A DNA stretch of 64,000 bases from Bacillus sp. HNG (GCF_003400205.1 NZ_QUQV01000010.1:62001-126000), one strand, 5' to 3'; shown: positions 26,047 through 36,031, counted from the stretch's first letter. Made by a program: numbers and translations. The notes: generated by a model from the letters alone, not told the origin.

Positions 26047-27003
26047 CTAATATCCTTTTTTATAATCCACCACATTCTTCGGAAGTACGCCACCTTGGGC
26101 ATAGCTCTTCAAATTGGGGATAAAGATATCTTCAATCACACGCTTTGTATAATGTTCAGTTGAACCAGAGGTATGTGGTGTCACAATGACATTTTCAAAA
26201 TCCCATAGTGGGCTGTTCTCATCTAGCGGCTCTTTCGTGAATACATCCAGCCCAGCTCCAGCTATCTCATCAGAACGAAGTGCCTCAATCAACTCATCCT
26301 CAACGACAATCTCGCCCCGTCCAATATTAATGAAAAATGCAGAAGGCTTCATTTGCTTAAATTCATTTGCTCCAAATAAATGATGAGTTTCATTCGTCAA
26401 AGGTAAAGTCACAACAACGTAATCACATTTTGGCAGAACTTCTGACAACCGGTCTGTCGTATACATTTCATCGACGTAATCCTCTTCACGGCCAGAATGG
26501 CGCACACCAAGAACTGTCATGCCAAATGCTTTTGCAATCTTGGCCGTTTCTTTACCGATGTGCCCTACACCCATGATTCCAATTGTTTTTTCATGAATCT
26601 CAAGCTTCATATCAGAATGGTGCCATTTTTTCTCCTGCTGATTTTTCACATATGTATGAATTTTTCTCGTCAATCCAAGCATTAACGCAAAAATGGTTTC
26701 CGAAATTGGATAAGCATGAACCCCATTTGCGCTGGTGAGTAACATTTGTTTCTTCTCCATTTCTGCAAGAGGCATACTGTTAACACCCGCACTCCAGCTT
26801 TGTAGCCAACGAAGCTTAGAGTCGGAAAAAATGCAGTGATCCGCAATCTCCTTTTTCCAGCCGACAATTACCTCGGCATCTTTTAAATGGTCTAACCAAA
26901 CAGACGAATCACGCCCAGCAACAATCTCCCAGCTAGGAATGATTGCTTGGATTTGATCTAGATGAGACTGCTCAATATTTTGTGTAATAACTAACTTTGA
27001 CAT
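26047..27003 (-). CDS. D-2-hydroxyacid dehydrogenase family protein
   Basis: The 318-residue NAD(P)-dependent enzyme has the Rossmann motif GVGHIG at residues 145-150 and the catalytic triad Arg229 (IGRG), Glu258 (TKEPL) and His277 (TPHTSG). The family interconverts 2-oxoacids and D-2-hydroxyacids; the substrate cannot be told from sequence. It is a single gene, divergent from pflB. Confidence 0.92.
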   Translation of the reverse strand: MSKLVITQNIEQSHLDQIQAIIPSWEIVAGRDSSVWLDHLKDAEVIVGWKKEIADHCIFSDSKLRWLQSWSAGVNSMPLAEMEKKQMLLTSANGVHAYPISETIFALMLGLTRKIHTYVKNQQEKKWHHSDMKLEIHEKTIGIMGVGHIGKETAKIAKAFGMTVLGVRHSGREEDYVDEMYTTDRLSEVLPKCDYVVVTLPLTNETHHLFGANEFKQMKPSAFFINIGRGEIVVEDELIEALRSDEIAGAGLDVFTKEPLDENSPLWDFENVIVTPHTSGSTEHYTKRVIEDIFIPNLKSYAQGGVLPKNVVDYKKGY

Positions 27004-27510
27004 GGTGTTCCCCCAATCCCAGAATTGATTTAATTTTATAATAATACAGACCAGGGTGCTTTACCAGCATGGGATATGGACATGGTTCGGAACTATTCGG
27101 CTGAGGAAATGCTTTGGAAGGTGCAAGTTTCCTGAAATTAGGAATCTGATGATACTCCATGAAAAATAGAGGGGCAACGATTTTAAGATATTAGGAAAAT
27201 GATGATGCTCCAGCATAATTCACAAAGTACAGCACTTTCCAGTTACTTGGAGCTCTTGTGTACTCCCATCTTCACAATACTTGAAATAGGTGCGAATCAG
27301 TTTCCAAATCCCCCTAATTTTGACCAACTTTTGTTTAAATTGTGGCTAAAATAGTAACTTCGTTAATTTGTGAAATATTTCACATGACAACTAACCCTAC
27401 CCATTGTATGATGAAGGTGTAAGGAAGTTTGTTCAGTAATGAGCAATCGAACTCGAACAAAATCTTAATCAAACACATATTTTAAAACCTTGTAATGGAG
27501 GTCATTGATA
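27004..27510 (+). other. Leader and control region of pflBA
   Basis: There is no gene in this 507-bp stretch. It holds the Fnr/Rex-type palindrome and the pfl promoter near 27369-27412, and a half site TTTTGACC near 27319. The part nearest the hydroxyacid dehydrogenase gene shows nothing else I can support. Confidence 0.6.
27369..27412 (+). promoter_or_regulatory. pfl promoter with an Fnr/Rex-type activator site
   Basis: TGTGAAATATTTCACA (27369-27384) is a perfect palindrome that matches TGTGA-N6-TCACA (Fnr), and with one flanking base matches 17 of 18 positions around TTGTGAA-N4-TTCACAA (Rex). A -35 ATGACA (27384-27389) and a -10 TATGAT (27407-27412) are 17 bp apart. The palindrome is centred about 42 bp before the expected start, the usual class II activator position. 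Confidence 0.75.
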
Positions 27511-29739
27511 ATGAAAGCATGGGCTGGTTTTAAAGAAGGAAAATGGCAAAAGGAAATTAATGTACGAGATTTCATTCTAGAGAATTTCACACCATATAGC
27601 GGGGATGAAGCATTTTTAGAGGGACCAACTGAAGCAACAAACGCTCTTTGGGAACAGGTCATGGAATTGACAAAACAGGAGCGCGAAAATGGTGGAGTAC
27701 TGGATATGGATACCAAAATTGTATCTACGATTACTTCACATGGACCTGGTTACCTTGATCAGGAAAAGGAAAAAGTGGTGGGTGTTCAAACCGATAAACC
27801 ATTTAAACGCTCTCTTCAACCGTTTGGTGGAATTAGAATGGCAGTCGATTCTGCAAATTCCTATGGATTTGAAATCGATGAGGAGATTGTAAAAATCTTT
27901 ACTGAGTATCGAAAAACACATAACCAAGGTGTGTTCGATGCATATACACCAGAAATGAGGCTTGCAAGAAAAGCGGGAATCATCACTGGACTTCCAGATG
28001 CATATGGTCGTGGTAGAATCATAGGCGATTACCGCAGAGTGGCCCTTTATGGTGTAGACCGACTCATTGAAGATAAAAAGAAAGACCTTCTTGAAACCGG
28101 AAATGGAGCCATGACTGATGACATTATTCGTGACCGAGAAGAGCTCTCTGAGCAAATTCGTGCCCTTCAAGAATTAAAGGAGTTAGCGGTTTCCTATGGC
28201 TATGACATATCTGAACCAGCTACAAATGCGAAAGAAGCTTTTCAATGGCTATATTTTGCTTATTTAGCTGCTATAAAAGAACAAAATGGAGCTGCGATGA
28301 GTTTAGGGCGTGTGTCTACATTCCTAGACATCTATATCGATAGAGATCTAGCAAACGGCATTTTATCTGAGCTAGAAGCACAGGAAATTGTTGACCATTT
28401 TGTAATGAAACTTCGACTCGTGAAGTTTGCGAGAACACCGGATTACAATGAATTATTTAGTGGTGATCCAACCTGGGTGACAGAATCACTAGCAGGTGTA
28501 GCGCTTGATGGTCGTCCTTTAGTTACGAAAAACTCGTTCCGATTCTTGCATACATTAGACAATCTCGGACCAGCACCAGAGCCAAACTTAACGGTCCTTT
28601 GGTCTGTGAACCTACCTGAAAACTACAAAAAGTATTGTGCAAAAATGTCTATTAAAACAAGTTCAATCCAATATGAGAACGATGATATCATGCGTGAAAC
28701 GTATGGTGATGACTATGGGATTGCATGCTGTGTATCCGCGATGGCAATCGGAAAACAAATGCAGTTTTTCGGAGCAAGAGCGAACCTCGCAAAAGCATTA
28801 CTTTACGCAATCAATGGTGGAGTCGATGAAAAGCTAAAAATTCAAGTCGGACCAAGCTACTCACCGATTACTTCTGAGTATTTGAACTATGAAGAAATTC
28901 TTCAAAAATATGATGTCGTGCTTGAATGGCTTGCAGGGCTTTATGTTAACACATTAAATGTCATTCACTACATGCATGATAAATACAGTTACGAACGTTT
29001 GGAAATGGCACTCCATGACAAAGAAATTATACGCACCATGGCATGTGGAATTGCAGGGCTATCCGTCGTTGCGGATTCACTAAGTGCGATCAAACATGCA
29101 AAAGTCAAAACAATTCGTGATGAAAATGGAATTGTCGTCGATTACGAGATTGAAGGAGACTTCCCGAAATACGGCAACAATGATGACCGTGTCGATGACA
29201 TCGCGGTTGAGCTCGTTAAACGTTTTATGACGAAGATTAAAAAGCATAAAACATATCGCAACTCTGTTCACACTCAATCCATTTTAACAATCACATCTAA
29301 CGTCGTGTATGGGAAAAAGACAGGAAACACACCAGATGGTCGTAAAGCAGGGGAACCATTTGCACCAGGTGCAAACCCACTTCATGGCCGCGACACAAAG
29401 GGTACACTTGCATCCTTAAGCTCTGTTGCAAAGCTACCTTATGAGTACGCCTTAGACGGCATCTCTAATACTTTCTCTATCGTTCCAAAAGCACTAGGAA
29501 GAGAGGAAGAAGCGAGGATCAGCAATCTAGCTGGCTTACTTGATGGATATGCCATGAAAAAAGGACACCACTTAAATGTGAACGTCTTTGATCGGGAAAC
29601 ATTATTAGACGCAATGGAACATCCTGAGCTTTACCCACAATTAACCATACGTGTATCAGGCTATGCCGTGAACTTTATCAAACTAACAAGAGAACAACAA
29701 ATTGATGTGATAAATCGGACATTCCACGAAAGCATGTAA
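27511..29739 (+). CDS. pflB: Formate C-acetyltransferase (pyruvate formate-lyase)
   Basis: PflB splits pyruvate and CoA into acetyl-CoA and formate by a glycyl-radical mechanism during fermentation. The 742-residue protein has the active-site pair Cys406-Cys407 (GIACCVSAM) and the radical Gly717 in RVSGYAVNF near the C-terminus. ATG 27511 follows GGAGG by nine bases; TTG 27505 is too close. The activase gene follows by 21 bp. Confidence 0.97.
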   Translation: MKAWAGFKEGKWQKEINVRDFILENFTPYSGDEAFLEGPTEATNALWEQVMELTKQERENGGVLDMDTKIVSTITSHGPGYLDQEKEKVVGVQTDKPFKRSLQPFGGIRMAVDSANSYGFEIDEEIVKIFTEYRKTHNQGVFDAYTPEMRLARKAGIITGLPDAYGRGRIIGDYRRVALYGVDRLIEDKKKDLLETGNGAMTDDIIRDREELSEQIRALQELKELAVSYGYDISEPATNAKEAFQWLYFAYLAAIKEQNGAAMSLGRVSTFLDIYIDRDLANGILSELEAQEIVDHFVMKLRLVKFARTPDYNELFSGDPTWVTESLAGVALDGRPLVTKNSFRFLHTLDNLGPAPEPNLTVLWSVNLPENYKKYCAKMSIKTSSIQYENDDIMRETYGDDYGIACCVSAMAIGKQMQFFGARANLAKALLYAINGGVDEKLKIQVGPSYSPITSEYLNYEEILQKYDVVLEWLAGLYVNTLNVIHYMHDKYSYERLEMALHDKEIIRTMACGIAGLSVVADSLSAIKHAKVKTIRDENGIVVDYEIEGDFPKYGNNDDRVDDIAVELVKRFMTKIKKHKTYRNSVHTQSILTITSNVVYGKKTGNTPDGRKAGEPFAPGANPLHGRDTKGTLASLSSVAKLPYEYALDGISNTFSIVPKALGREEEARISNLAGLLDGYAMKKGHHLNVNVFDRETLLDAMEHPELYPQLTIRVSGYAVNFIKLTREQQIDVINRTFHESM

Positions 29740-29760
29740 GAAACAAGGAGGACGAGAAGC

Positions 29761-30486
29761 ATGAACGGACGCATTCATTCCATAGAAACCTGTGGGACTG
29801 TAGATGGACCAGGACTACGTTATGTCATTTTCACTCAGGGGTGTTTGCTCCGTTGCCAGTTCTGTCATAACCCTGATACCTGGAAATTAAATAGGGGAAA
29901 GGAAATGAGTGTTTCAGAGATTATCCATGATATCAAAACCTATCTTCCTTTTTTTCAGGCGTCAGGTGGCGGTGTGACCGTAAGTGGTGGTGAGCCCTTG
30001 CTTCAACTCGATTTTTTAATTGAACTTTTTACAGAATGCAAGAAGCTTGGGATACACACCACAATCGATAGCTCTGGTGGATGCTTTACTCGTTCTCCAC
30101 AATTCATGGAGCGATTAGAGAAGTTGCTCTCACTAACCGATTTGATTTTACTAGATATTAAGGAAATTGACCCGGTGAAGCATAAGGAATTAACAGGTCT
30201 GAGCAATGAGCATATCCTTGATTTTGCTCAGTATTTATCAGACAATAATGTCCCCGTTTGGATTCGCCATGTATTAGTTCCAACAATAAGTGATAATGAC
30301 GAGGACCTTACGAACCTATCAGCATTTATAAAAACTTTAAAAAACGTGGAAAAAATTGAGGTTCTTCCGTATCACAAGCTCGGAATATACAAATGGGAAA
30401 GCCTTGGTCTTGAATACAAACTTAAGGATGTCGATCCCCCAACCGAAGAACGCGTCAAAAACGCAGAAAGAATTTTAGGGTCATAG
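29761..30486 (+). CDS. pflA: Pyruvate formate-lyase-activating enzyme
   Basis: PflA is the radical SAM enzyme that installs the glycyl radical in PflB. The 241-residue protein has the cluster motif C-x3-C-x2-C (residues 28-35, GCLLRCQFCHNPDTW) and the SAM-binding VSGGEPLLQ segment. AAGGAGG precedes the start. It forms an operon with pflB and is followed by a palindrome and a terminator. Confidence 0.97.
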   Translation: MNGRIHSIETCGTVDGPGLRYVIFTQGCLLRCQFCHNPDTWKLNRGKEMSVSEIIHDIKTYLPFFQASGGGVTVSGGEPLLQLDFLIELFTECKKLGIHTTIDSSGGCFTRSPQFMERLEKLLSLTDLILLDIKEIDPVKHKELTGLSNEHILDFAQYLSDNNVPVWIRHVLVPTISDNDEDLTNLSAFIKTLKNVEKIEVLPYHKLGIYKWESLGLEYKLKDVDPPTEERVKNAERILGS

Positions 30487-30551
30487 GGACAGGTTAACCT
30501 GTCCTTCCCTCTCGTGAGAGTATGAATATCATTTTCATACTCTTTTTTTTT
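30487..30551 (+). terminator. Palindrome plus terminator after pflA
   Basis: GGACAGGTTAACCTGTCC (30487-30504) is a perfect 18-bp palindrome of the GGGAC family. A separate stem AGAGTATGAA/TTCATACTCT (30517-30526 and 30534-30543) with a long T-run follows and is the likely terminator. Confidence 0.85.
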
Positions 30552-30659
30552 TGCAGGAAAAAGAAAAGATGTTGAGAAATGTAAAAGATGAAGTTTTTTT
30601 AAAAAAAGTTGAAACAAAATAGCCATTGATACGACTTATTCTTGATTGGGGGCGAGGCA

Positions 30660-31193
30660 TTGGAAAAAATGTCATTTGATATAGAAAAAATCTACGACAT
30701 GTATTACCGGGATGTTTATCATTTTGCGTTGTTTTATACAAACAACCGTCAGGAAGCGGAAGACATCACACAGGAAACCTTTATTAAGGTCATGAAAAAC
30801 ATAGGTAGCCTACAAAATCAAGAACGAATGAAAACATGGATTTTTTCGATTGCAAAGCACACGGCAATTGACCTAAAGCGAAAACAAAAGTTTATTCAAT
30901 TCTTACCGGACTGGATTTATGAAAAGGAATCAGGGGAAGCAACACCTGAAAAGAAAGCCATCCAGAAGAATGATTGGGAAGAACTACAAGAAGCACTCAT
31001 ACAATTAAAGCCTACCTATCGGTCTATGATCATTTTACGAGGATTAAAGGAATTGACTATCAAAGAGACGGCCGAAATCATGGGATGTAGTGAAAGAAAA
31101 GTACGCGTTGACTATCACAGAGCGATTCAACAAATGAAAAAGCATGTTCAAGTACATGAGGAAGGGTGGGGACTGAATGAACAATCGAAATGA
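30660..31193 (+). CDS. ECF-type RNA polymerase sigma factor
   Basis: The protein has sigma region 2 (YYRDVYHFALFYTNNRQEAEDITQETFIKV) and region 4 (LKELTIKETAEIMGCSERKVRVDYHRA) with no other domains, the ECF layout. TTG 30660 is preferred, with TGGGGGCGAGG before it; a TTG at 30642 is also in frame. The next gene overlaps it by 17 bp and codes for a likely anti-sigma factor. The regulon is unknown. Confidence 0.88.
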   Translation: MEKMSFDIEKIYDMYYRDVYHFALFYTNNRQEAEDITQETFIKVMKNIGSLQNQERMKTWIFSIAKHTAIDLKRKQKFIQFLPDWIYEKESGEATPEKKAIQKNDWEELQEALIQLKPTYRSMIILRGLKELTIKETAEIMGCSERKVRVDYHRAIQQMKKHVQVHEEGWGLNEQSK

Positions 31194-32247
31194 TGAAAAA
31201 TGGTTACAACCGTTAAAAAACCGTCCTGACCTTGAACCAAATCCAGTTTTTGCGAAACAACTGAAAGAAAGCCTAAAAGAAAACAAAACCATAAAAAGAA
31301 GAAATTTTTCAGCGTTAAAAATGTGGCTTCCACTAGCAATGGCCGTCATGTTGTTCTCCATCATTACGGTGTCCTATGTGACGAGTAATCCTGACCAAGG
31401 GCAGAAACCGGTCGAAATAGAGGAAACTTCAAATGTAGTTAACCCAGATTTTGATATGTTGTTAGTTAACAATCCTGCGTATCAATCATTTTATAACTCC
31501 GTGCTGAAGGCAACCGGGATAGAAGAAGCGAGTAAACTAGTTATCAATTTTTTCGAAGCATTGCATGTGGAAGATAAGGAATTCCTTAAGGAACATGTGT
31601 TTTTTGTGGCGAATCCAGAAAAGGAAGTAGAGGTCCTACTCGATTTTTACAAGGGGATGGATGTGAGATCTTTAGCAGTTCACTCGTTTAAGGAGAGTCA
31701 GGCTGAACCTAATGTAGAAATTATATTTTCGTATAAACAAAATAATGAGGATAAACTTCATCACATCTATGTCAACTACTGGGAAGAAGGTAATGTAGAA
31801 ATTTATTCCCCCCTTGATGACTATGTACCAGAAACTGAAAATGACCTTGAATTAAATGAGCAGGAGAGGGCGGCATACGATGCATTCAAAGTTGACCATA
31901 ATCCTGAGGCATTAAGAAATCTTGGACCAATCAGTGTCGCAAAAATATTTATCCAAGCTAATGCAGACAGTGATCAAGAAACATCCTATGCTCTGTATAC
32001 AACAAGAGAGGACCGAGTGATGTGGTCAAAGGAAAAGGATAAGGAGTATTGGGAACAGGAAAATCGAGAAACGAGAGACCCTGAAAATTATAAGAAATCA
32101 TATTACGGATTAGGGTCAGGTACATTTCAGCAAATGAATGAAAATGAAGGCTACATTTCATTCCGTACTAAAAATGGAGATATGGGCTTCCAAATGGTAA
32201 AAGACGAAAACGGCGTTTGGAAGGTAGCTTTTATGCCGATCCAATAA
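31177..32247 (+). CDS. Membrane protein, probable anti-sigma factor of the ECF pair
   Basis: The 356-residue protein has a basic cytoplasmic N-terminus of about 48 residues, one membrane helix (about 49-68, WLPLAMAVMLFSIITVSYV) and a large extracellular domain. This topology and the 17-bp overlap with the sigma gene fit an anti-sigma factor. The extracellular part has two similar-looking alpha/beta sections but no family I recognise. Confidence 0.75.
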   Translation: MNNRNDEKWLQPLKNRPDLEPNPVFAKQLKESLKENKTIKRRNFSALKMWLPLAMAVMLFSIITVSYVTSNPDQGQKPVEIEETSNVVNPDFDMLLVNNPAYQSFYNSVLKATGIEEASKLVINFFEALHVEDKEFLKEHVFFVANPEKEVEVLLDFYKGMDVRSLAVHSFKESQAEPNVEIIFSYKQNNEDKLHHIYVNYWEEGNVEIYSPLDDYVPETENDLELNEQERAAYDAFKVDHNPEALRNLGPISVAKIFIQANADSDQETSYALYTTREDRVMWSKEKDKEYWEQENRETRDPENYKKSYYGLGSGTFQQMNENEGYISFRTKNGDMGFQMVKDENGVWKVAFMPIQ

Positions 32248-32256
32248 TGAACTGAA

Positions 32257-32293
32257 AAAATCCAACCTCAATTTAACAGGAGGTTGGATTTTG
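32257..32293. terminator. Bidirectional terminator
   Basis: AAAATCCAACCT (32257-32268) pairs with AGGTTGGATTTT (32281-32292), serving both convergent genes. Confidence 0.9.
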
Positions 32294-32294
32294 T

Positions 32295-32771
32295 TTATTG
32301 AAGGCTAAAGCCTTCTTCAAAAAGATAATCCTCAGCTTCATCATAGGAACCGAATGCAGCTTCTAGGTTTAGGCCTGAGTACACATTCCACCATTCGTCC
32401 TCAAATACGAGTAGTAGTGTTTGTCCCTCATCATTCACCCAGCGTTCCTCTTGCCCTTCGCCGATGATGGCATTTTCCCTTGCTAGAGGGGAATTGGCTG
32501 AGAGGGATTGAATGGATTCCTTCACAATTTTTTGTAACTCAGCTTCAGAGAAATCCCGTATATTAATAAATCCCTTTTCATCTACATCATAGTTTTGAAG
32601 GTTTCCGGCATATACAAACCCATTGCCATTTGGATGAAGATGCTGAACGACAATCTTTTTCTCAAAGACACTGTCGTTATAATGAAAATTTACTCTTCCT
32701 AATGATACATTTTTACGTTCCAACTCTGGGAATGATTCAATGATTTTAAGTTTTTCCTCGAACGATAACAT
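32295..32771 (-). CDS. Conserved-type protein, unknown function
   Basis: The 158-residue acidic, soluble protein has an N-terminal helical part (LSFEEKLKIIESFPELERKNVSLGRVNFHY) and a C-terminal part rich in Trp and acidic residues (WWNVYSGLNLEAAFGSYDEAEDYL). I do not recognise a named family. It lies 16 bp downstream of ywbE on the same strand and may share its transcript. Confidence 0.75.
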   Translation of the reverse strand: MLSFEEKLKIIESFPELERKNVSLGRVNFHYNDSVFEKKIVVQHLHPNGNGFVYAGNLQNYDVDEKGFINIRDFSEAELQKIVKESIQSLSANSPLARENAIIGEGQEERWVNDEGQTLLLVFEDEWWNVYSGLNLEAAFGSYDEAEDYLFEEGFSLQ

Positions 32772-32787
32772 ATGTATGTCCTCATTT

Positions 32788-32982
32788 CTATTGTAATATT
32801 TCTTTTACGCGCCCAACCTGACCATCTTCTAGTCGGACTTTTATCCCATGAGGATGAAAGCTAGACTTTGTTAAAATATCTTTGACAGTACCTTTTGTCA
32901 GTATACCTGTTCGTTGGTCTTTCTTTAGCACGATTTGCACCTGAATTCCTGGTGTTATATCTGCACGATTTTGCCCATTCAT
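32788..32982 (-). CDS. ywbE: YwbE-family protein
   Basis: The 64-residue protein matches YwbE/DUF2196 over its length: MNGQNRADITPGIQVQIVLK at the N-terminus and HPHGIKVRLEDGQVGRVK at the C-terminus. It is a small basic beta-rich protein of unknown role. Confidence 0.9.
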   Translation of the reverse strand: MNGQNRADITPGIQVQIVLKKDQRTGILTKGTVKDILTKSSFHPHGIKVRLEDGQVGRVKEILQ

Positions 32983-33047
32983 TCCTAAAATCCTTCCATT
33001 TATTATTTGTTCATTTAGTTTACCTTAGATTCCAGAATTTATCTTCA

Positions 33048-33080
33048 AAAAAAAGAGATGACCTCAAGAGTCATCTTTTT
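33048..33080 (-). terminator. Terminator of the deacetylase gene
   Basis: AGATGAC and GTCATCT form a stem with T-runs on both sides; on the minus strand it closes the deacetylase gene before ywbE. Confidence 0.8.
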
Positions 33081-33082
33081 GG

Positions 33083-33140
33083 GACAAGGGGACAGGTACA
33101 TCGTCCCACCATATTTTTCCTGGGACAGTGTACCTGTCCC
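33083..33140. repeat. GGGAC-family inverted pair
   Basis: GGGACAGGTACA (from 33089) is repeated inverted as TGTACCTGTCCC (to 33140), with further GGGAC/GTCCC pieces between. It lies just after the deacetylase gene end. Confidence 0.75.
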
Positions 33141-33149
33141 TCTGCCCAC

Positions 33150-34133
33150 TCAAAACAATTGAATGGGGTGCATGGAGGAGTCTAGTGCTTTAAACTCGTA
33201 GCCTTGGGCTTTTAGATAGTCTAGTAGTTTTGGTAAATGCGCAAGTGTTTCGGGTCGTTCGTGCAGTAAAATCACGATTGGCTGATTTGCACGATTTAGT
33301 TTATTTAACTGTTCAATCACGCTATCCACATACCGGCTATCTCGAAATTTCCAATCACGGCTATCAATATTCCAATCCCACATTTTATATCCTGCTGTCT
33401 CGACCGCAGCTTTATAACCGTCCGTCATATAAGGTGAACTTCCAAACGGAGTCCGAATGAGATCAGTTTCAATCCCAGTGAGTTCTAAAATCGTCTGTTG
33501 CGTTTGGTCCATTTCTCCTACAACAGATTTAGATGATTGATAGAATTTATTTTTATCATGGGTTACGCCATGGAGGCCAACACTGTGGCCCTTATTAACC
33601 ATCTCTTTGACAGCTTCCGGATAATGTTTAATATTGTTGTCTAGCATAAAAAAAGTAGCCTTCGCATCATATTGATCAAGTAAAGCAAGGATATCCTTTG
33701 AAACCTTATGAGGACCATCGTCAAATGTAAGATAAACCGCCCTAGATGGTGGGGCTGGTGTTTCCTTTGGTGATTCCTGTTCTTCATCGACTTCCTGTTC
33801 ATCTTCTACTTCGGGAGTTGTTGGATTCACTGTAACTGGAGCTGGTTCGACTGTAGGTTCAGTTGTAGGTGCAGGTTCTTCCTCAGTGGGCTTTTCTTCA
33901 TCACTATTGCTTTTCGGTTTGTCATCTACTTTTAAATCATCATCTATTGGTTCAGTTTTTTCTGGAGCTTCAACAGGTACTTTTGTCTCAATAGCCGGTT
34001 CAGATGCATTTGCTTCCAGTAAAAATTTTGATTTTAGTAGAAAAAAAGAATAAAAGAGTAACAACACAATAAAGCCAAACAATGCAATAATTTTAACAAT
34101 GCTGCCCTTCCCCGTTTTCTTTGTACTCGCCAT
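33150..34133 (-). CDS. Polysaccharide deacetylase (NodB domain), membrane-anchored
   Basis: The protein has an N-terminal membrane anchor, a Pro/Glu/Thr-rich linker of about 90 residues and a NodB catalytic domain. Motifs visible are TFDDGPH, the zinc-binding H-x3-H (LHGVTHD), RTPFGSS and LLHERPE. It probably removes N-acetyl groups from peptidoglycan or another wall polymer outside the cell. ATG 34133 follows AAAGAAGG by eight bases, better than the upstream ATG 34166. Confidence 0.9.
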   Translation of the reverse strand: MASTKKTGKGSIVKIIALFGFIVLLLFYSFFLLKSKFLLEANASEPAIETKVPVEAPEKTEPIDDDLKVDDKPKSNSDEEKPTEEEPAPTTEPTVEPAPVTVNPTTPEVEDEQEVDEEQESPKETPAPPSRAVYLTFDDGPHKVSKDILALLDQYDAKATFFMLDNNIKHYPEAVKEMVNKGHSVGLHGVTHDKNKFYQSSKSVVGEMDQTQQTILELTGIETDLIRTPFGSSPYMTDGYKAAVETAGYKMWDWNIDSRDWKFRDSRYVDSVIEQLNKLNRANQPIVILLHERPETLAHLPKLLDYLKAQGYEFKALDSSMHPIQLF

Positions 34134-34391
34134 TAAGCATACCTTCTTTGCTGTGATATTCTTCACTATATATGACGTCTTGTGTTGCAGAAAGGTTTCA
34201 ATATTATTACAACATTTTTACAATAACAAGGACTATCTTACCATAAGGAATGGTTGTAGGAAAGAAGAAAACCTGGCAAAAAAAGGTTTTTGAGAATTGA
34301 AAGCTCATAGGCTAATATAAAACTTGTTCTGAACAGAAAAATAGTTAATAATCCACTTATAAGCATATTTAGTTTGAAGGAGGATCTCGAT

Positions 34392-35249
34392 TTGAAAGTA
34401 AGAGTTTCAGCCGTGCAATATCATCTTCACACAATTCGTTCCTTTGACGAATTCGCTGCTCAATGTGAGCATTATATAAAAACAGCAATGGAGTTTGATG
34501 CAGAATTTATTTTGTTCCCTGAATTTTTTACAACACAGCTTTTATCGATTGGTAGGGAGGATGGAACAAGCCTAACAATTGACGACCTACCAAACTTTAC
34601 AGACCAGTATCGAGCTCTTTTTACGCAGCTTGCCAAACAATATAATGTGCACATCATTGGCGGAACACATGTTATCCGCAAAGGCGATCACCTCAATAAT
34701 GTGGCTCATTTATTTTATCCAGATGGCAGGGTTGCGGAGCAGGCGAAGTTGCATATAACACCTACGGAAGTCCACGAGTGGAATATGTCACCAGGTGAGG
34801 ATTTCCAAGTTTTTGATACGGAAAAGGGACGCATTGCAATGCTTACCTGCTACGATATTGAGTTCCCTGAAATTGTTCGAATGGCAAAGGCAAAGGGTGC
34901 TGATGTCATCTTCTGTCCGTCTTGTACGGATGACCGTCACGGCTTCCATCGTGTACGTTATACAAGTCACGCTAGAGCAGTTGAAAACCAAGTATATGTT
35001 GTTGGAACAGGTACAGTTGGATCTCTGCCAACCGTTGATTTTATGCGTGCCAACTTTGGGCAAGCGGTGGTAATCACACCGAATGATATCCCGTTTCCAC
35101 CTAAAGGGATCTTAGTCGAGGGTGAAGTGAATAACGACATGATCGTGACTGCAGATCTTGATTTAGACCTTCTTTATGAAGTGCGTGAACGAGGGTCTGT
35201 TACAACATGGCGCGACCGAAGAACGGACCTTTACACTGATTGGAAATAA
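34392..35249 (+). CDS. Carbon-nitrogen hydrolase (nitrilase superfamily)
   Basis: The 285-residue enzyme has the Glu-Lys-Cys triad at Glu44 (FPEFF), Lys119 (AKLHIT) and Cys153 (LTCYDIEFPE). TTG 34392 lies eight bases after AAGGAGG. The family hydrolyses amides or nitriles of small metabolites. It is coupled to a GNAT acetyltransferase gene 20 bp downstream; the two activities are found joined in some relatives, which suggests one pathway. Confidence 0.9.
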   Translation: MKVRVSAVQYHLHTIRSFDEFAAQCEHYIKTAMEFDAEFILFPEFFTTQLLSIGREDGTSLTIDDLPNFTDQYRALFTQLAKQYNVHIIGGTHVIRKGDHLNNVAHLFYPDGRVAEQAKLHITPTEVHEWNMSPGEDFQVFDTEKGRIAMLTCYDIEFPEIVRMAKAKGADVIFCPSCTDDRHGFHRVRYTSHARAVENQVYVVGTGTVGSLPTVDFMRANFGQAVVITPNDIPFPPKGILVEGEVNNDMIVTADLDLDLLYEVRERGSVTTWRDRRTDLYTDWK

Positions 35250-35269
35250 AAAGAAGGAGAGTGAATGAT

Positions 35270-35941
35270 ATGGACTATAAACGAATAACAAGCATTAATG
35301 ACCCGTTATTTTTTAAAATGCATGAATTAATGAAGAATGTGTTTCCGAAAGAAGAAGTGCTAGATTTTGAGCTTTGGAAAGAGCCTCTTGAAGACCCAAG
35401 CATTCGCGTCTTTGTTGCGGTGCATGAGAATGAGGTTGTTGGAGCGACTGAATACCGTTATTACCCAGATTGGAATATCGCCATGACCGATTTTACAATT
35501 ATCGGCCAGCCGGGTTTAAGCATTGGTCGCTTCTTAGCGCAAAATCGCAGCAGGGATTTACAGGAGCTAGCTAAGGCAAATGGAAAGAAACTTTTCGGCA
35601 TGTTTGCTGAAATCTATGATCCATACAAAGTAGCTCATTATGAGTTTGGAACAGTGAAGCCAATGGACCCATTCGTTCGTCGTGAGGTTCTATCTCACCT
35701 TGGTTATAAGCGGATAAATCTTGATTATGTTCACCCATCTTGGAACAATGATGGAGAGGCAGTAAAGGGACTTGATTTGTGCTTTATGCCTAGCGATGAA
35801 GACGTCAATGAACTTCCAAGCCAATTAGTGGTTGATTTCTTAACAACGTATTATACCGTTCTTCCAAACAAACCTGCTGAATGGCTCGAAATGGTGAACG
35901 GATTAAAGGAAAAAGAATCTGTTACATTATTGCCATTATAA
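35270..35941 (+). CDS. GNAT-family N-acetyltransferase
   Basis: The protein has the GNAT-type core (IRVFVAVHENEVVGATEYRYYPDWNIAMTDFTIIGQ) followed by a second half with GYKRINLDYVHPSW. The classic acetyl-CoA loop R/Q-x2-G-x-G/A is not obvious, so the assignment is by fold pattern and context. ATG 35270 follows AAGGAG by ten bases. It lies in an operon with the nitrilase-like enzyme. Confidence 0.78.
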   Translation: MDYKRITSINDPLFFKMHELMKNVFPKEEVLDFELWKEPLEDPSIRVFVAVHENEVVGATEYRYYPDWNIAMTDFTIIGQPGLSIGRFLAQNRSRDLQELAKANGKKLFGMFAEIYDPYKVAHYEFGTVKPMDPFVRREVLSHLGYKRINLDYVHPSWNNDGEAVKGLDLCFMPSDEDVNELPSQLVVDFLTTYYTVLPNKPAEWLEMVNGLKEKESVTLLPL

Positions 35942-35947
35942 AAATAG

Positions 35948-35990
35948 GTCCGTATTTAAATCTTTCACGGTTTAAATATGGACTTTTTTT
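35948..35990 (+). terminator. Terminator of the nitrilase-GNAT operon
   Basis: GTCCGTATTTAAA (35948-35960) pairs with TTTAAATATGGAC (35971-35983), followed by seven T residues. Confidence 0.92.
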
Positions 35991-36015
35991 GTCTGAAATT
36001 TGTCTGAAAACCAAC

Positions 36016-36031
36016 ATGTGATATAAATCAT
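36016..36031. promoter_or_regulatory. Fnr-like box upstream of the CtaG-type gene
   Basis: TGTGATATAAATCATA matches TGTGA-N6-TCACA at nine of ten positions, about 100 bp before the gene for a terminal-oxidase assembly protein. Confidence 0.45.

Noticed and set aside
34323-34338. TGTTCTGAACA palindrome as a LexA site
   Set aside because: The Bacillus LexA site needs GAAC-N4-GTTC; this sequence lacks that spacing, and the adjacent gene is not a repair gene.
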